From positions 186,001 through 250,000 of the forward strand of contig QFQP01000003.1 in the NCBI GenBank assembly GCA_003243425.1: a stretch of DNA of 64,000 nt. The letters are read 5' to 3'. The notes under the pieces were generated by a model. The model did no database searches. It worked only from the letters and a program-made list of their open reading frames with translations, and was not told the origin of the DNA. The position numbers and the translations under genes are program-made. Shown here one piece after another: positions 34,937-43,605 of the stretch; the first letter of the stretch is position 1; each line of letters opens with the position of its first letter. This stretch comes from Archangium gephyra. Its GTDB lineage: Bacteria > Myxococcota > Myxococcia > Myxococcales > Myxococcaceae.

Positions 34937-34942
34937 GGGCGC

Positions 34943-35950
34943 TTACTTCGAGGCGAGGAAGCGGGCCACGTCGACCACGCGCGAGCTGTAGCCCCACTCG
35001 TTGTCGTACCAGGCGAAGACCTTGAGGAAGGTGCCGTCGACCAGCTGCGTCTGCGTGCTGTCGAAGATCGAGCTGTGCGGGTTGTCGTTGTAGTCGATGC
35101 TCACCGTCTGCTCGGTGTCGTACTGCAGGACGCCCTTGAGCTTGCCCTCAGCGGCGGACTTCATGGCGGCGTGCACGTCGTCGACGGTGACCGACTTCTT
35201 GAGGCGCACCGTGAGGTCGACGAGCGACACGTTGGGCGTGGGCACGCGAATCGACGCGCCGTTGAGCTTGCCCTTCAGCTCGGGGATCACTTCGCCGATG
35301 GCCTTGGCTGCGCCCGTCGAGGAGGGGATCATCGACAGCGCCGCAGCGCGCGCGCGACGGAGGTCGTCGTGCACGAGATCGAGGATGCGCTGATCGTTCG
35401 TGTAGCTGTGAATGGTCGTCATCAGGCCGTGCTCGATGCCGAAGGTCTCGTGCAGCACCTTGGCGACGGGCGCGAGGCAGTTCGTGGTGCAGCTCGCGTT
35501 GCTGATGATGTGGTGCTTCGACGAGTCGTACAGCTCGTGGTTGATGCCGAAGCACATCGTGAGGTCGACGTTCTTGCCGGGCGCCGAGATCAACACCTTG
35601 CGCGCACCCGCCTGCAGGTGGAGCTCGGCCTTCTCACGCGCGGTGAAGCGGCCGGTGCACTCAATGACCACGTCGACGCCGAGCTCCTTCCACGGGAGCT
35701 TCGCGGGGTCTTTCTCGGCGGTGACCTTGTAGGCCTTGCCGTCGATGGTGATGGAGTTCTCGGTCGCCGAAACCTTGCCGGCCCAGTTGCCGTGCACCGA
35801 GTCGAACTTGAAGAGGTGCGCCAGCGTGGCCGGCTTGTCGAGGTCGTTGATGGCGACGATCTCGATGTCCTTCTCCTGACGCTGAAGTGCCGCGCGCAGA
35901 ACCATGCGGCCGATGCGGCCGAAACCGTTGATCGCAAACTTGATCGCCAT
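34943..35950 (-). CDS. gap: Glyceraldehyde-3-phosphate dehydrogenase, type I
   Basis: 335 aa from ATG 35950, with AAGGAG seven to eight bases upstream. N-terminal NAD fold INGFGRIGRMV, catalytic SNASCTTNCLAP with the nucleophilic Cys, and the C-terminal WYDNEWGYSSRVVD. It oxidises glyceraldehyde 3-phosphate to 1,3-bisphosphoglycerate. Only 42 bp separate it from the 3' end of the amidase gene on the same strand, so its promoter must lie in that gap or inside the amidase gene. Confidence 0.98.
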   Translation of the reverse strand: MAIKFAINGFGRIGRMVLRAALQRQEKDIEIVAINDLDKPATLAHLFKFDSVHGNWAGKVSATENSITIDGKAYKVTAEKDPAKLPWKELGVDVVIECTGRFTAREKAELHLQAGARKVLISAPGKNVDLTMCFGINHELYDSSKHHIISNASCTTNCLAPVAKVLHETFGIEHGLMTTIHSYTNDQRILDLVHDDLRRARAAALSMIPSSTGAAKAIGEVIPELKGKLNGASIRVPTPNVSLVDLTVRLKKSVTVDDVHAAMKSAAEGKLKGVLQYDTEQTVSIDYNDNPHSSIFDSTQTQLVDGTFLKVFAWYDNEWGYSSRVVDVARFLASK

Positions 35951-35992
35951 GATGTGACTCCTTGAGGTGGGGTGAAACGAAGCGCGGTCCTT

Positions 35993-38767
35993 CTAGCTGC
36001 GCCGACGACGAACGACGAGAAGAACGAGGAGGCCCAGAAGTTCAGCTGGCGTGCTCGAACAGCCGCCGCCCTGAAAGCCCAGCACAGGCTCCAGCGGCGC
36101 CGCGCCACCGCCCGCGCCCGGGTCTCCGCCGCCGGCACCGGTGCCGCCGCCCGTCCCTCCGTCTTCCGGAACGCCCGAATCAGGTTGACCTGCGTCGACA
36201 GGGTTGACGACGCCCGCGTCGAAGCCGCCGTCGATGACCGTACCGGCGTCCACGTCGACCAGGCCTCCGTCGAAGCCGCCCGGCGACAAGAACATCAGCA
36301 CCCGGCGCATGACCTCGGTGCGCTGGGCCCCACCGATGATGGTCTCGAAGGGAAACCCGAACGCCACGGTCTGAGAAGGAACGCCGACCGCGGCGTTGCC
36401 TCCGACCAGGTAACTGCCGAGCGACACCGCCGCGCCGGCGCTGCTGATCACCGGAGGCGTGCCGGTGTCGAACGAACCGCCGTTGCCGTCATCGAGCGCA
36501 ATCGCCGGCACGCCCATCAACGCACCGGCGCCGTTCACCGTGAGGCCGCCGTTCATGCCCGCCGCCGTCGCCGAGAACGTCGAAGACAGGAACGCCGCAG
36601 CCGCGGTGGCATCACCCGAGATGAACACCGGCAGGTTGCGCGTGCGGAAGTCGTTGATGATGCCCTGCTCCTGCGCCGAGATTGCCGCCCCGCCCTGCTT
36701 GCCGCGCCCCACGAACCAGGTGAGCAGAGAATACGGAGCGAACGGCACGTCACCTGCGGTCACTGAATCGGTATCGGCGGTGTCGAAGCCCACGCCATTG
36801 GCGTCGAGCGCCGCGCCGGTGAAGCGCGCCGCCGAACCGTCGTTCATCTTCTCGATGAAGATGCGCAGCACGCTGCCCAGCGCGTACGTCGAAGCGAACG
36901 CCTCGGTCTTGCCGATGGCCGCCTCGAGGCGATCGAACCCATTCACCACGAGCACGAACGGCTGCCCCGCGACTGCGCGCCGTGCACCGACCACCGACGA
37001 GGGGAACGACTCGCCGCCCTGATTGAGCGCCGTCACGCGGAAGTACCTCGCCGCGTTCGCCGGCAACGGGAGCCGCACCGAAGTCGTCGCCACGTCGACG
37101 CCGTTGTCCCACGAGAGGCCGTCGCCGCTCGCGTACACGCGGTACGCCGAAGCGGGCTGCCCACGAACGTTCTGCGAGTCAGTCGACGGCGCGCGCCACT
37201 TCACGACCACCTCGCCGTTGCTCTGGTTGAGCGCCGCCACGTGGGTCGGCGGCTCGGGCGGCAGCTGCACCGCCACGCCGTCTTTCTGTGCGTAGTACTT
37301 GATGATGCCCTGCGCGATCGCGCGCGCGCAGAGGTAGCGGAACGCGGGCTCCTTGAGGTGCGTGGCGTCGGCCGCGGCGTCGTGGAACGCCATCTCGAGC
37401 AGCACCGACGGCGTTTCGGGATTGTTGTTGGGGTTCAGCTCGCCGAAGTACGCGGAGTCGACTCCTCGGTTGGTCCACGTCGGCCGGTTCCACCCCGCGT
37501 CGGAGCGGATGTCGTTGATGATCTCGGTGTGAATGGCGTTCGCCAGCTGCATGCCGCCGTCGACGCCCGTGAAGTTGAGCGTGTTGTCGGGAGGATTCGG
37601 CCCGTACACGTACGTGTTGGTGCCCACCGCCACGCCGTTGAACGCGTTGGTGTGCCAGGCGACGTAGACCGCGTCTTCGCCCGGCTCGTGCGCCCACGCG
37701 GTGAACCGTGAGCGCGTACTGACGTCGTTGTTGCGATCAGCCGAGGGGGTGTTGCTCGACGGCGCCCACACCGACGTCGGCGCGCCCGCCCACTGCGCCT
37801 GGTAACGCGACGACTCTTCGAAGCGTGGGCGGCCGCTGACGCCCATGCCGCGATCGATGAGGCCCATGCCGCCGCCGAACTTCACGGCGTCGAGCGACAC
37901 GTTCTTGCCCGCCGCGTTCGCCGAGTCGTTGTGAACGACCACGCGCGCCGGCTGACCGGCCCGGAAATGGAAACGGCCCAGCTGCACCCAGGTGTTGCCG
38001 TGGCGTTGCTGGTTCACGCGAAAGTGCGTCGACCCACCGGGGTGAACGACCTCGTAGTGCGCGTCGGTCACGCGCGCGCTGAACGGCGTGTACGAGACGG
38101 ACACCTCGTAGAACCCGTCAGCGGGGATCGTGACCGCGTAGGTCGCGGTCGCCGTCTCGGTGTCGCTGGCGAGCATCAGCCGGTTGGTGCCGAGCTGAAA
38201 CGGCATGATGTCCCCGGTCATCGGGAACGTCGGGCGCCCCCAGCCCATCACCGTCGAGTCGATGAACGTCGCCGCGTCACCGTTCTCCGAGTAGCCGGGC
38301 TCGCCGTTGTCGAGCAGCACGAGGTTGGTCTGCAGATCGAGCTCGCGCACCGGCACCACGCGCGCGCCGGCGTTGAGCAGCATCGGCATCAGGTACTGGC
38401 TGAGCGTCTCGATGCTGACGAGGTCTTCGACGATGTCGTTGGTGTTGCCGCGCTGCGTGCGCCACGCGCCAAGGCCCGCCTCCCACGTGAAGCCGTGACC
38501 TGGCGACAGGTAGATCACCTTGCCCGCGAGCGCGCCGACGCCGGTCACGTGCGAAATGGCCGAGCCGCCGACCCGCGGCGCCTGCCGATCGACTCGCACC
38601 AGCGGCGGCGAACTGGCGTCGAGCTGCGGCTCCCACGACTTCTGAGGAAGGGGCACGAACGGCACGCTGCCCGGCGGCTCCAGACCGCAGTCCTCCATCC
38701 ACTGTGCGGACGCGGTCAACGAGCAGACGACGACGCCAAGAACGAGCGAGCGCATGACGGCCCGCAT
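35993..38767 (-). CDS. Secreted N-acetylmuramoyl-L-alanine amidase with golvesin-like insert, FN3 and MYXO-CTERM-like tail
   Basis: 924 aa from ATG 38767 (ATG 38755 also fits). Signal peptide, then a zinc-dependent Amidase_3 domain whose motifs are far apart: YLSPGHG (His91), a Glu near 114, VYVAWHTNAF and SVLLEMAFHD. Between the second and third motif (about 190-305) lies a beta-sandwich of the golvesin C-terminal type (YAVTIPADGFYEVSVSY, THFRVNQQRHGNTWVQLGRFHF). An FN3 domain (about 505-600), a 250-residue domain resembling a DUF-type flavodoxin-like module, a Gly/Pro/Asp-rich stretch, and a tail with Cys, hydrophobic helix and RRRRS follow. It should cut stem peptides from peptidoglycan at the surface. 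Confidence 0.86.
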   Translation of the reverse strand: MRAVMRSLVLGVVVCSLTASAQWMEDCGLEPPGSVPFVPLPQKSWEPQLDASSPPLVRVDRQAPRVGGSAISHVTGVGALAGKVIYLSPGHGFTWEAGLGAWRTQRGNTNDIVEDLVSIETLSQYLMPMLLNAGARVVPVRELDLQTNLVLLDNGEPGYSENGDAATFIDSTVMGWGRPTFPMTGDIMPFQLGTNRLMLASDTETATATYAVTIPADGFYEVSVSYTPFSARVTDAHYEVVHPGGSTHFRVNQQRHGNTWVQLGRFHFRAGQPARVVVHNDSANAAGKNVSLDAVKFGGGMGLIDRGMGVSGRPRFEESSRYQAQWAGAPTSVWAPSSNTPSADRNNDVSTRSRFTAWAHEPGEDAVYVAWHTNAFNGVAVGTNTYVYGPNPPDNTLNFTGVDGGMQLANAIHTEIINDIRSDAGWNRPTWTNRGVDSAYFGELNPNNNPETPSVLLEMAFHDAAADATHLKEPAFRYLCARAIAQGIIKYYAQKDGVAVQLPPEPPTHVAALNQSNGEVVVKWRAPSTDSQNVRGQPASAYRVYASGDGLSWDNGVDVATTSVRLPLPANAARYFRVTALNQGGESFPSSVVGARRAVAGQPFVLVVNGFDRLEAAIGKTEAFASTYALGSVLRIFIEKMNDGSAARFTGAALDANGVGFDTADTDSVTAGDVPFAPYSLLTWFVGRGKQGGAAISAQEQGIINDFRTRNLPVFISGDATAAAAFLSSTFSATAAGMNGGLTVNGAGALMGVPAIALDDGNGGSFDTGTPPVISSAGAAVSLGSYLVGGNAAVGVPSQTVAFGFPFETIIGGAQRTEVMRRVLMFLSPGGFDGGLVDVDAGTVIDGGFDAGVVNPVDAGQPDSGVPEDGGTGGGTGAGGGDPGAGGGAAPLEPVLGFQGGGCSSTPAELLGLLVLLVVRRRRS

Positions 38768-38790
38768 AGCGCAGATGCGCGCCTCGCGGC

Positions 38791-39342
38791 CTATTCGGTC
38801 CAGCTGAGAACGAAGCGGTGACGTTCTCCATCGAGCGGCTCGTGCGTCACCTGCCCGTCGCGCGCGCCGAACACCTCCACCACGGCCGAGAGCACCCCCG
38901 CGAAGTACGTCGGCATTCCGTTCACCGTGTTGAAGATGAATTCTGCGCTCGTGGGCGACAGCTCTCGCGCGTCGACGCGCATGTAGTTGTTCGAGTTCCG
39001 GAACGTGCGGTCGATGCGCAGGATCACGCGGCGAAGACCGAGCGCCTTCGCCGCCAGCAACACCGCGCGACCGAGGAAATTGGTGTTGAGGCCTTCCACC
39101 GCGCGCCGGCCGAGCAGTCGCAAGCCTTCGTCTTCCGAACGGTCCGCGTACAGGCCCCGCGCCACCACGCGCACCGCCCTCTCGAATACGCGCGCCGGGT
39201 ACGCAGGCAACAACGGCTTGTCGAGGTCCACACCTTCGGTCTTCAGCGACGCACGAAGCTCGGGCGTCAGCGCTTTGCCCAGCGTGTCGATGAAGAGGCC
39301 CGACATCGCCGGGCCGAACTCGAGCCGTTGCTCCGTGGTCAC
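38791..39342 (-). CDS. DUF2378 (TIGR02265) family protein
   Basis: 183 aa. The stretch YPARVFERAVRVVARGLYADRSEDEGLRLLGRRAVEGL and the later GMPTYFAGVLSAVVEVFGA match a paralogous family described from Myxococcus xanthus and almost restricted to this lineage. The fold is of the bacterial V4R/heme-NO-like type by family knowledge; function is unknown. No signal peptide. Its start is separated by 15 bases from the serpin gene's end on the same strand. Confidence 0.82.
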   Translation of the reverse strand: MTTEQRLEFGPAMSGLFIDTLGKALTPELRASLKTEGVDLDKPLLPAYPARVFERAVRVVARGLYADRSEDEGLRLLGRRAVEGLNTNFLGRAVLLAAKALGLRRVILRIDRTFRNSNNYMRVDARELSPTSAEFIFNTVNGMPTYFAGVLSAVVEVFGARDGQVTHEPLDGERHRFVLSWTE

Positions 39343-39357
39343 CTCACGGAGCCTACG

Positions 39358-40614
39358 TCACGGCGCAACGATGCGACCGGCGAACAGCACGACGCCCGTG
39401 GCGCGATCTCGAACCAGGTAGACGAAGGGGCGGTCGATCATCACCTCGAACGCCGGCACCGAGTCGCGGCCCACGACCACCGCGGTCGCAGCCGCCGCCT
39501 CGGTCCCCGCTTCGGTCACCTTCACCACCGCTTCGTGAATCACCGCCGAGATGTAGAGGCCGGGCTTGCCGTCGATGCCCGACAGGTCCGCCTCGCCGGT
39601 GAACGCGAGCTGCATGCCGAGCGTCTTGAGCACTTCATCGAGACGGGCCTGGCTGCGTGCTTCGAAGCGCGGCACCGACACGCCGCGCGTGTGTTCTGCG
39701 TCGAGCGCGTTCACGAAGTTCGTCACCACCGAAGCGCTCAAGCTCTGCTCGAACGACGCCAGCTGACCGACCTCCGGCGCGAGAATCAGCAACCCCAGCT
39801 GGTCACCCGAGTACGGGAGCTCGAGCGCTTCGACGCCATTGAGCTTCGCGTAGCGAGAGGGCGCGTTGAAGTTGTTCATCATGGTCGCCGAGGTGCGCGT
39901 GCCATCGCGCTTCGTGAAGAGGCCCGGCTGGCTCGCGCTCTTGTCGAAGGGCTGCTTCCATGCAGCGTTGAAATACAGCGCGTTGACCAGCGTGAGCTTC
40001 GTATCCGGCGTGATGATTCCCTTCGGCAGCAACTCGGGAATCAGGGTCTCGGTCTCGACCTTGACCCAGTCGTTGATCGCCACCCGCGAAACCTCCGGCT
40101 GCTCCACGAAGTTCACGCGGCGAACACCGGCGCCATACTCCTGTGCGAGCACGTCCAGAAAATCCGGCAGCAGCGTCATCGAATCGTCGACGAAGAGCTG
40201 GTTGGTGGTGCGCAACCGCAGCGGTCCGCCGTCAGCGGCCAGCCCGTTCCCAGCGCGCGCGTCGATGGACCGCGAGAGATCGTTCATCGAACGATGAAAC
40301 TCCGCGTCGGGCAGAGAGATGTGCATCGTGCTCCGCATCTCGTCGGCGGTCGTGGTGCGTGCGCCCGGGTACGTCAACGCCAGCGCGGTATCGATGCTCC
40401 AGGGTGAGAACGCGATGTTGCCGTCCTGGCTCGCCAGCTTCTTGTAGATGTCGAAGCCGAGCTCGTTGAGTGCGTCGGCCGACTGCGTGACGTGCTGCGC
40501 GGGCGCAGCGGTGGTGATGCGCTCCTTCGCAGACTGGCTGAGCGCACCGGGTTCCTGCGTTGCGCACGCCGTGAACAGCGAAACGACACACAAGGCCGAG
40601 AGCAGAGTTCGCAT
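39358..40614 (-). CDS. Serpin-family protease inhibitor, lipoprotein
   Basis: 418 aa from ATG 40614, which gives a lipoprotein signal with lipobox LFTAC; the frame extends 23 codons further without reason. Serpin markers: NIAFSPWSI, LVNALYFNAAWKQPF, the hinge EAGTEAAAATAV of the reactive-centre loop, and the C-terminal FEVMIDRPFVYLVRD. The small-residue hinge (P15-P9) is what inhibitory serpins need for loop insertion. By alignment to alpha-1-antitrypsin the scissile bond lies in VVGRDS, with Arg or Asp at P1. It should trap serine or cysteine proteases at the cell envelope. Confidence 0.92.
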   Translation of the reverse strand: MRTLLSALCVVSLFTACATQEPGALSQSAKERITTAAPAQHVTQSADALNELGFDIYKKLASQDGNIAFSPWSIDTALALTYPGARTTTADEMRSTMHISLPDAEFHRSMNDLSRSIDARAGNGLAADGGPLRLRTTNQLFVDDSMTLLPDFLDVLAQEYGAGVRRVNFVEQPEVSRVAINDWVKVETETLIPELLPKGIITPDTKLTLVNALYFNAAWKQPFDKSASQPGLFTKRDGTRTSATMMNNFNAPSRYAKLNGVEALELPYSGDQLGLLILAPEVGQLASFEQSLSASVVTNFVNALDAEHTRGVSVPRFEARSQARLDEVLKTLGMQLAFTGEADLSGIDGKPGLYISAVIHEAVVKVTEAGTEAAAATAVVVGRDSVPAFEVMIDRPFVYLVRDRATGVVLFAGRIVAP

Positions 40615-40697
40615 GACGGCGGCGCACTGCATTCCGCGCTCCAACCCAATCGCGAACGAGAACGCGCGGTTAGGTGACCGCACGTTTCAGAAAACCG

Positions 40698-41252
40698 TCA
40701 CGACGCGTGGTTCACCGGAGGAATCGGAGGGTCGAAGCAGACGATCTTCCCCTCGAAGATCGAGCACCGCCCCAGCGGGGTCTGCGCGCACTTCACGTCT
40801 CGGTACGACTCCTTGCAGTCCCAGCCGCACGCGACGCTCGAGTTGGTCTGCAGGCACCGCGCGCCGCCGAGGCCCTTCGCCGCGAAGTTGTGAATCACCG
40901 CGGGCGACGGGTCCCAGCACGAGACCCGGTTGTCGCGCGTCGCGCACACGCCCCATGGCGTCGCGGCGCAGGCGAGCTGCGTCTCCGAGGTTCCACATGA
41001 GAAGCCGCAAGCGATCTCTCCGTATTTCATGCGGCAGTCCGGCCGGCTCGACGGCGCGTGCAGGCGCACTTCTTCCGGCGGGTCCCAGCAGACCAGCTTG
41101 CCTTCGACGCGCTCGCACGTGCCCTGTGGTGTCTGGGCGCACTTCACTTGATCGAGCTCGGCGCGACAGTGGAAACCACACGCGGTTTGCAGCCCCGATG
41201 TTCGGCACTCAGGGGCCTGCGACATGGTCAGCAACACGAGCGCGGTGAACAT
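40698..41252 (-). CDS. Secreted Cys-rich protein with three internal repeats
   Basis: 184 aa. Signal-like N-terminus (MFTALVLLTMSQAP), then three copies of a unit of about 55 residues: a Cys, then ACGFxC or ACGWDC, six residues later CAQTPxGxC, and after a short charged turn VxCWDPP or IVCFDPP. Each copy has six cysteines (copy starts near residues 16, 73 and 130), so the mature protein probably folds as three disulfide-rich modules. No family recognised. It lies in a run of exported proteins, next to the serpin. Confidence 0.72.
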   Translation of the reverse strand: MFTALVLLTMSQAPECRTSGLQTACGFHCRAELDQVKCAQTPQGTCERVEGKLVCWDPPEEVRLHAPSSRPDCRMKYGEIACGFSCGTSETQLACAATPWGVCATRDNRVSCWDPSPAVIHNFAAKGLGGARCLQTNSSVACGWDCKESYRDVKCAQTPLGRCSIFEGKIVCFDPPIPPVNHAS

Positions 41253-41315
41253 GCCGCTGCCGTACGAGTGAGCTTCGAGACGTATTCACGCGCGCGTCGT
41301 TTTGACGAAATGACA

Positions 41316-41346
41316 AAGCCGGAGCGACGTCACGCCGCTCCGGCTT
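41316..41346 (-). terminator. Hairpin terminator after the slipin gene
   Basis: AAGCCGGAGCG (41316-41326) pairs perfectly with CGCTCCGGCTT (41336-41346) around a nine-base loop. Read on the minus strand it begins four bases after the slipin stop and is followed by TGTCATTTCGTC. The T-tract is weak. Confidence 0.72.
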
Positions 41347-41350
41347 CACC

Positions 41351-42463
41351 TCACATCTTGAGCTGGAACTTCTCCATCGCGCCCTCACCGAGCACGAGGT
41401 GGACCTGGCCGACCTTCGCCGCCAGCTCCTTGTACGCCTCGAGTTCCTTGAGGCGGACGAGCAGCGGGTTCTCGGCCAGCACTTTCGCCGTCTGCGCCAG
41501 GCTGCGGGTCGCCGCGGTCTCTTCGCGGCGCAAGATGACGTTGGCCTCTGCTTCCTTCTGGGCCTGAATCACCTTGTTGAGCAGCTCCTTCATCTCGCCC
41601 GGCAGCACGACGTCCTTCACGCCGAGCTCGATGAGCTCCAGCCCGACGCCCTCGGCGCGCGCAGCGACCGACGGCGTCATCACCTTCGAGATTTCGTCAC
41701 GCGCCACCAGCAGCTCGTCGAGCGTACGGGTGGTGATGGCCTCACGCGCAGCGAGCTGCATCGCGAGGTAGACGACGTCATCGGGCGCTCGAGCCACCGC
41801 CGCAAGCCGACGGGGGTCCTTCACACGCATCGTCGCGCTGACGTTGAGACGCAGCGTCACGCGATCACGGGTCATCACTTCCTGACCCGTCACTGCGAAC
41901 ACGCGCTCACGCAGATCGATGGTCGCGAACGACACGGTGCGCGTGGTGTTCCACGCCGCGTGACGCCCGGCTGGCAGCACGGCATCGAGCTGGCCGTTGA
42001 CGTAGCGAACGGCCACGGTGCCTTCCGGCGCAGTGACCTCCACGTAGTCGCGAGCCTTCGCGAGCGCAGCGACGTCGGCGGTGAGCACCTTCGCTTCCAC
42101 CGCGCTGGTGTCGATCACGTCGATCTTCACGAGCGGCGTCGCCTTGCCGGTCTCGCGATCGACGAGGCGATCCACCGTCCAGATCTGGTGGATGCCGGCG
42201 CCGAGCCACAACACCGGCTTGCCTCGACGGGTGAGGAGTGCGCGCTCATGCTCGGCGACGGTGATGACCTTGAGGTCGTCAGCCGGAACCAGCGCAAGAC
42301 GCTGCTCGTCGAGCTCGGCGGCCAGGTTGGTGACCGTCAGCTTCTCGACACGCACCTCGGTGAACAGCGCCCATGCCGAGTGCACGCCCGGCTCCAGGTA
42401 CTTCACCGGCCTGCCGTCCTCGATGAGGAACGCGCGTTCGTGAGTGAGAATCTCGATCTTCAT
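41351..42463 (-). CDS. SPFH/band 7 (slipin) family protein
   Basis: 370 aa. The middle (ERALLTRRGKPVLWLGAGIHQIW, RDYVEVTAPEGTVAVRYVNGQLDAVLPAGRHAAWN, EVMTRDRVTLRLNVSATMRV) and the helical C-terminal part (LGVKDVVLPGEMKELLNKVIQAQKEAEANVILRREETAATRSL) are characteristic of slipin/stomatin proteins, which form oligomeric rings at membranes. It lacks a clear N-terminal transmembrane anchor and instead starts with a second partial band-7-like beta unit (THERAFLIEDGRPVKYLEPG). Role unknown. A terminator follows; no NfeD partner is seen. Confidence 0.87.
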   Translation of the reverse strand: MKIEILTHERAFLIEDGRPVKYLEPGVHSAWALFTEVRVEKLTVTNLAAELDEQRLALVPADDLKVITVAEHERALLTRRGKPVLWLGAGIHQIWTVDRLVDRETGKATPLVKIDVIDTSAVEAKVLTADVAALAKARDYVEVTAPEGTVAVRYVNGQLDAVLPAGRHAAWNTTRTVSFATIDLRERVFAVTGQEVMTRDRVTLRLNVSATMRVKDPRRLAAVARAPDDVVYLAMQLAAREAITTRTLDELLVARDEISKVMTPSVAARAEGVGLELIELGVKDVVLPGEMKELLNKVIQAQKEAEANVILRREETAATRSLAQTAKVLAENPLLVRLKELEAYKELAAKVGQVHLVLGEGAMEKFQLKM

Positions 42464-42705
42464 GGGCGTCTCCTGCGGGTGCTGCGGGTTGGTGCTGCGG
42501 AAAAAGTTGGGATCCCGTCGCGCTCACGGACACACGCGCGTTGCCCTCGTGAAGACGAGCGCCGTCATCACGACTCTCGAGCGTCGGAGACGAACGAACA
42601 CGGTCGCGGACCAGTGAATGGTTGGCGAGAGGTTGGCTCGAACCCGAGGAACGAGGGCCCGTGACTCGAGCCGCGGATGCATCTGCTTGCGCGACGTTCA
42701 CCCGG

Positions 42706-42779
42706 TGGGGCGAGAAGGAGTTGAACCTTCGACACCTGGATTCCAGATCCAGTGCTCTACCAGTCTGAGCTATCGCTCC
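42706..42779 (-). tRNA. Atypical tRNA gene, anticodon position TGG (nominal Pro), C33
   Basis: 74 nt on the minus strand with full cloverleaf: acceptor GGAGCGA/TCGCCCC with one A3-C70 mismatch, discriminator A, D-arm GCTC-AGACTGGTA-GAGC, anticodon stem CTGGA/TCCAG, loop TCTGGAA, five-base variable loop, T-arm GAAGG-TTCAACT-CCTTC. Positions 34-36 read TGG, which would be Pro, but position 33 is C instead of the nearly universal U and the acceptor starts G1-C72 rather than the C1-G72 usual for bacterial tRNA-Pro. It may be a pseudo-tRNA or a specialised one. Identity is therefore uncertain; the tRNA-like fold is not. Confidence 0.8.
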
Positions 42780-42942
42780 GGCTTTGGAGGCCGGTTTGGT
42801 TGTCCCCGCATGTGGAGACGGGTTCAGCAAACGAATCGTTCGAATCACCTGCGATGACATGGACGGAAGAAGCTTCCGCCACGAACCGGTGCGGTTCGTT
42901 TGTTGACGACGCGGCTGACGGAGGCTCCTATTTCTCCCTGAC

Positions 42943-43584
42943 GTGTCGACGCCTCATTTCCAGCCCGAGAAGCGCCCGACGAACTTCCTTCAGTCGGTGC
43001 TCTATGCATGGAGCGGCCTCATTCACACCGTCGTGCACCAGCGCAACATGCGCATGCACCTCATCGCGGGGCTGCTGGTCGGGCTCGTGGGCAGCGGCAT
43101 TCCGCTCGGCCTCGCCGAGAAGGTGACGCTGATCTTCTGCGTGTTGCTGGTGTTGTTCGCCGAGATGCTGAACTCGGCGCTCGAGCAACTGGTCGACCTC
43201 GCGATTCAGCAGTTCGACGAGAAAGCGAAGCTCACCAAGGACATCGCGGCCGCTGGCGTGCTCGTGCTGGCGATCGGCACCGTCGTGATCTTCGCCGCCG
43301 TCATCGTGCACAACGGCGGCACGATCATGGCGAACCTCGACGCGGTGCAACGGCAGGTGCTCTGGGGCGTGCCGCTGGTCTTCTTCGGTGGCGCGCTGAT
43401 GCACGAGCAGAAGAAGCCGGTGTGGCTCGACGTGCTCTTCGCGCTCGGCGCCGTGGTCACCTGGGGCGCCATCGCGAGCTGGTGCGAGAGCTACGTGTTC
43501 GCGGCGATGACCTTCGGGTTGCTCATCGTCTGCGGAGCGACGGCCATCGAGCGGCAGCGGCTGCGTCGCCTTGCACCTCCGTGA
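42943..43584 (+). CDS. Diacylglycerol/undecaprenol kinase family membrane protein
   Basis: 213 aa from GTG 42943. The N-terminal 115 residues are a DgkA-type integral membrane kinase: NFLQSVLYAWSGLIHTVVHQRNMRMHL, then FAEMLNSALEQLVDL and the KDIAAAGVLVLA helix. Family members phosphorylate diacylglycerol or undecaprenol with ATP. About 90 further residues with four hydrophobic segments make it longer than the 120-aa enzymes. It lies between the atypical tRNA and an unrelated hypothetical gene. Confidence 0.87.
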   Translation: MSTPHFQPEKRPTNFLQSVLYAWSGLIHTVVHQRNMRMHLIAGLLVGLVGSGIPLGLAEKVTLIFCVLLVLFAEMLNSALEQLVDLAIQQFDEKAKLTKDIAAAGVLVLAIGTVVIFAAVIVHNGGTIMANLDAVQRQVLWGVPLVFFGGALMHEQKKPVWLDVLFALGAVVTWGAIASWCESYVFAAMTFGLLIVCGATAIERQRLRRLAPP

Positions 43585-43605
43585 ATCGTCACGGGTCTGG
43601 GTGAC

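Noticed and set aside
33827..35965. Plus-strand frame of 712 codons
   Set aside because: Antisense to the certain genes pgk and gap.
42464..42705. Possible small gene or riboswitch between slipin and the tRNA
   Set aside because: No convincing frame or structured motif seen; left as plain intergenic DNA.
42618..42857. Plus-strand frame of 79 codons with GREGVEPST
   Set aside because: Classic false ORF read across a tRNA gene on the opposite strand.
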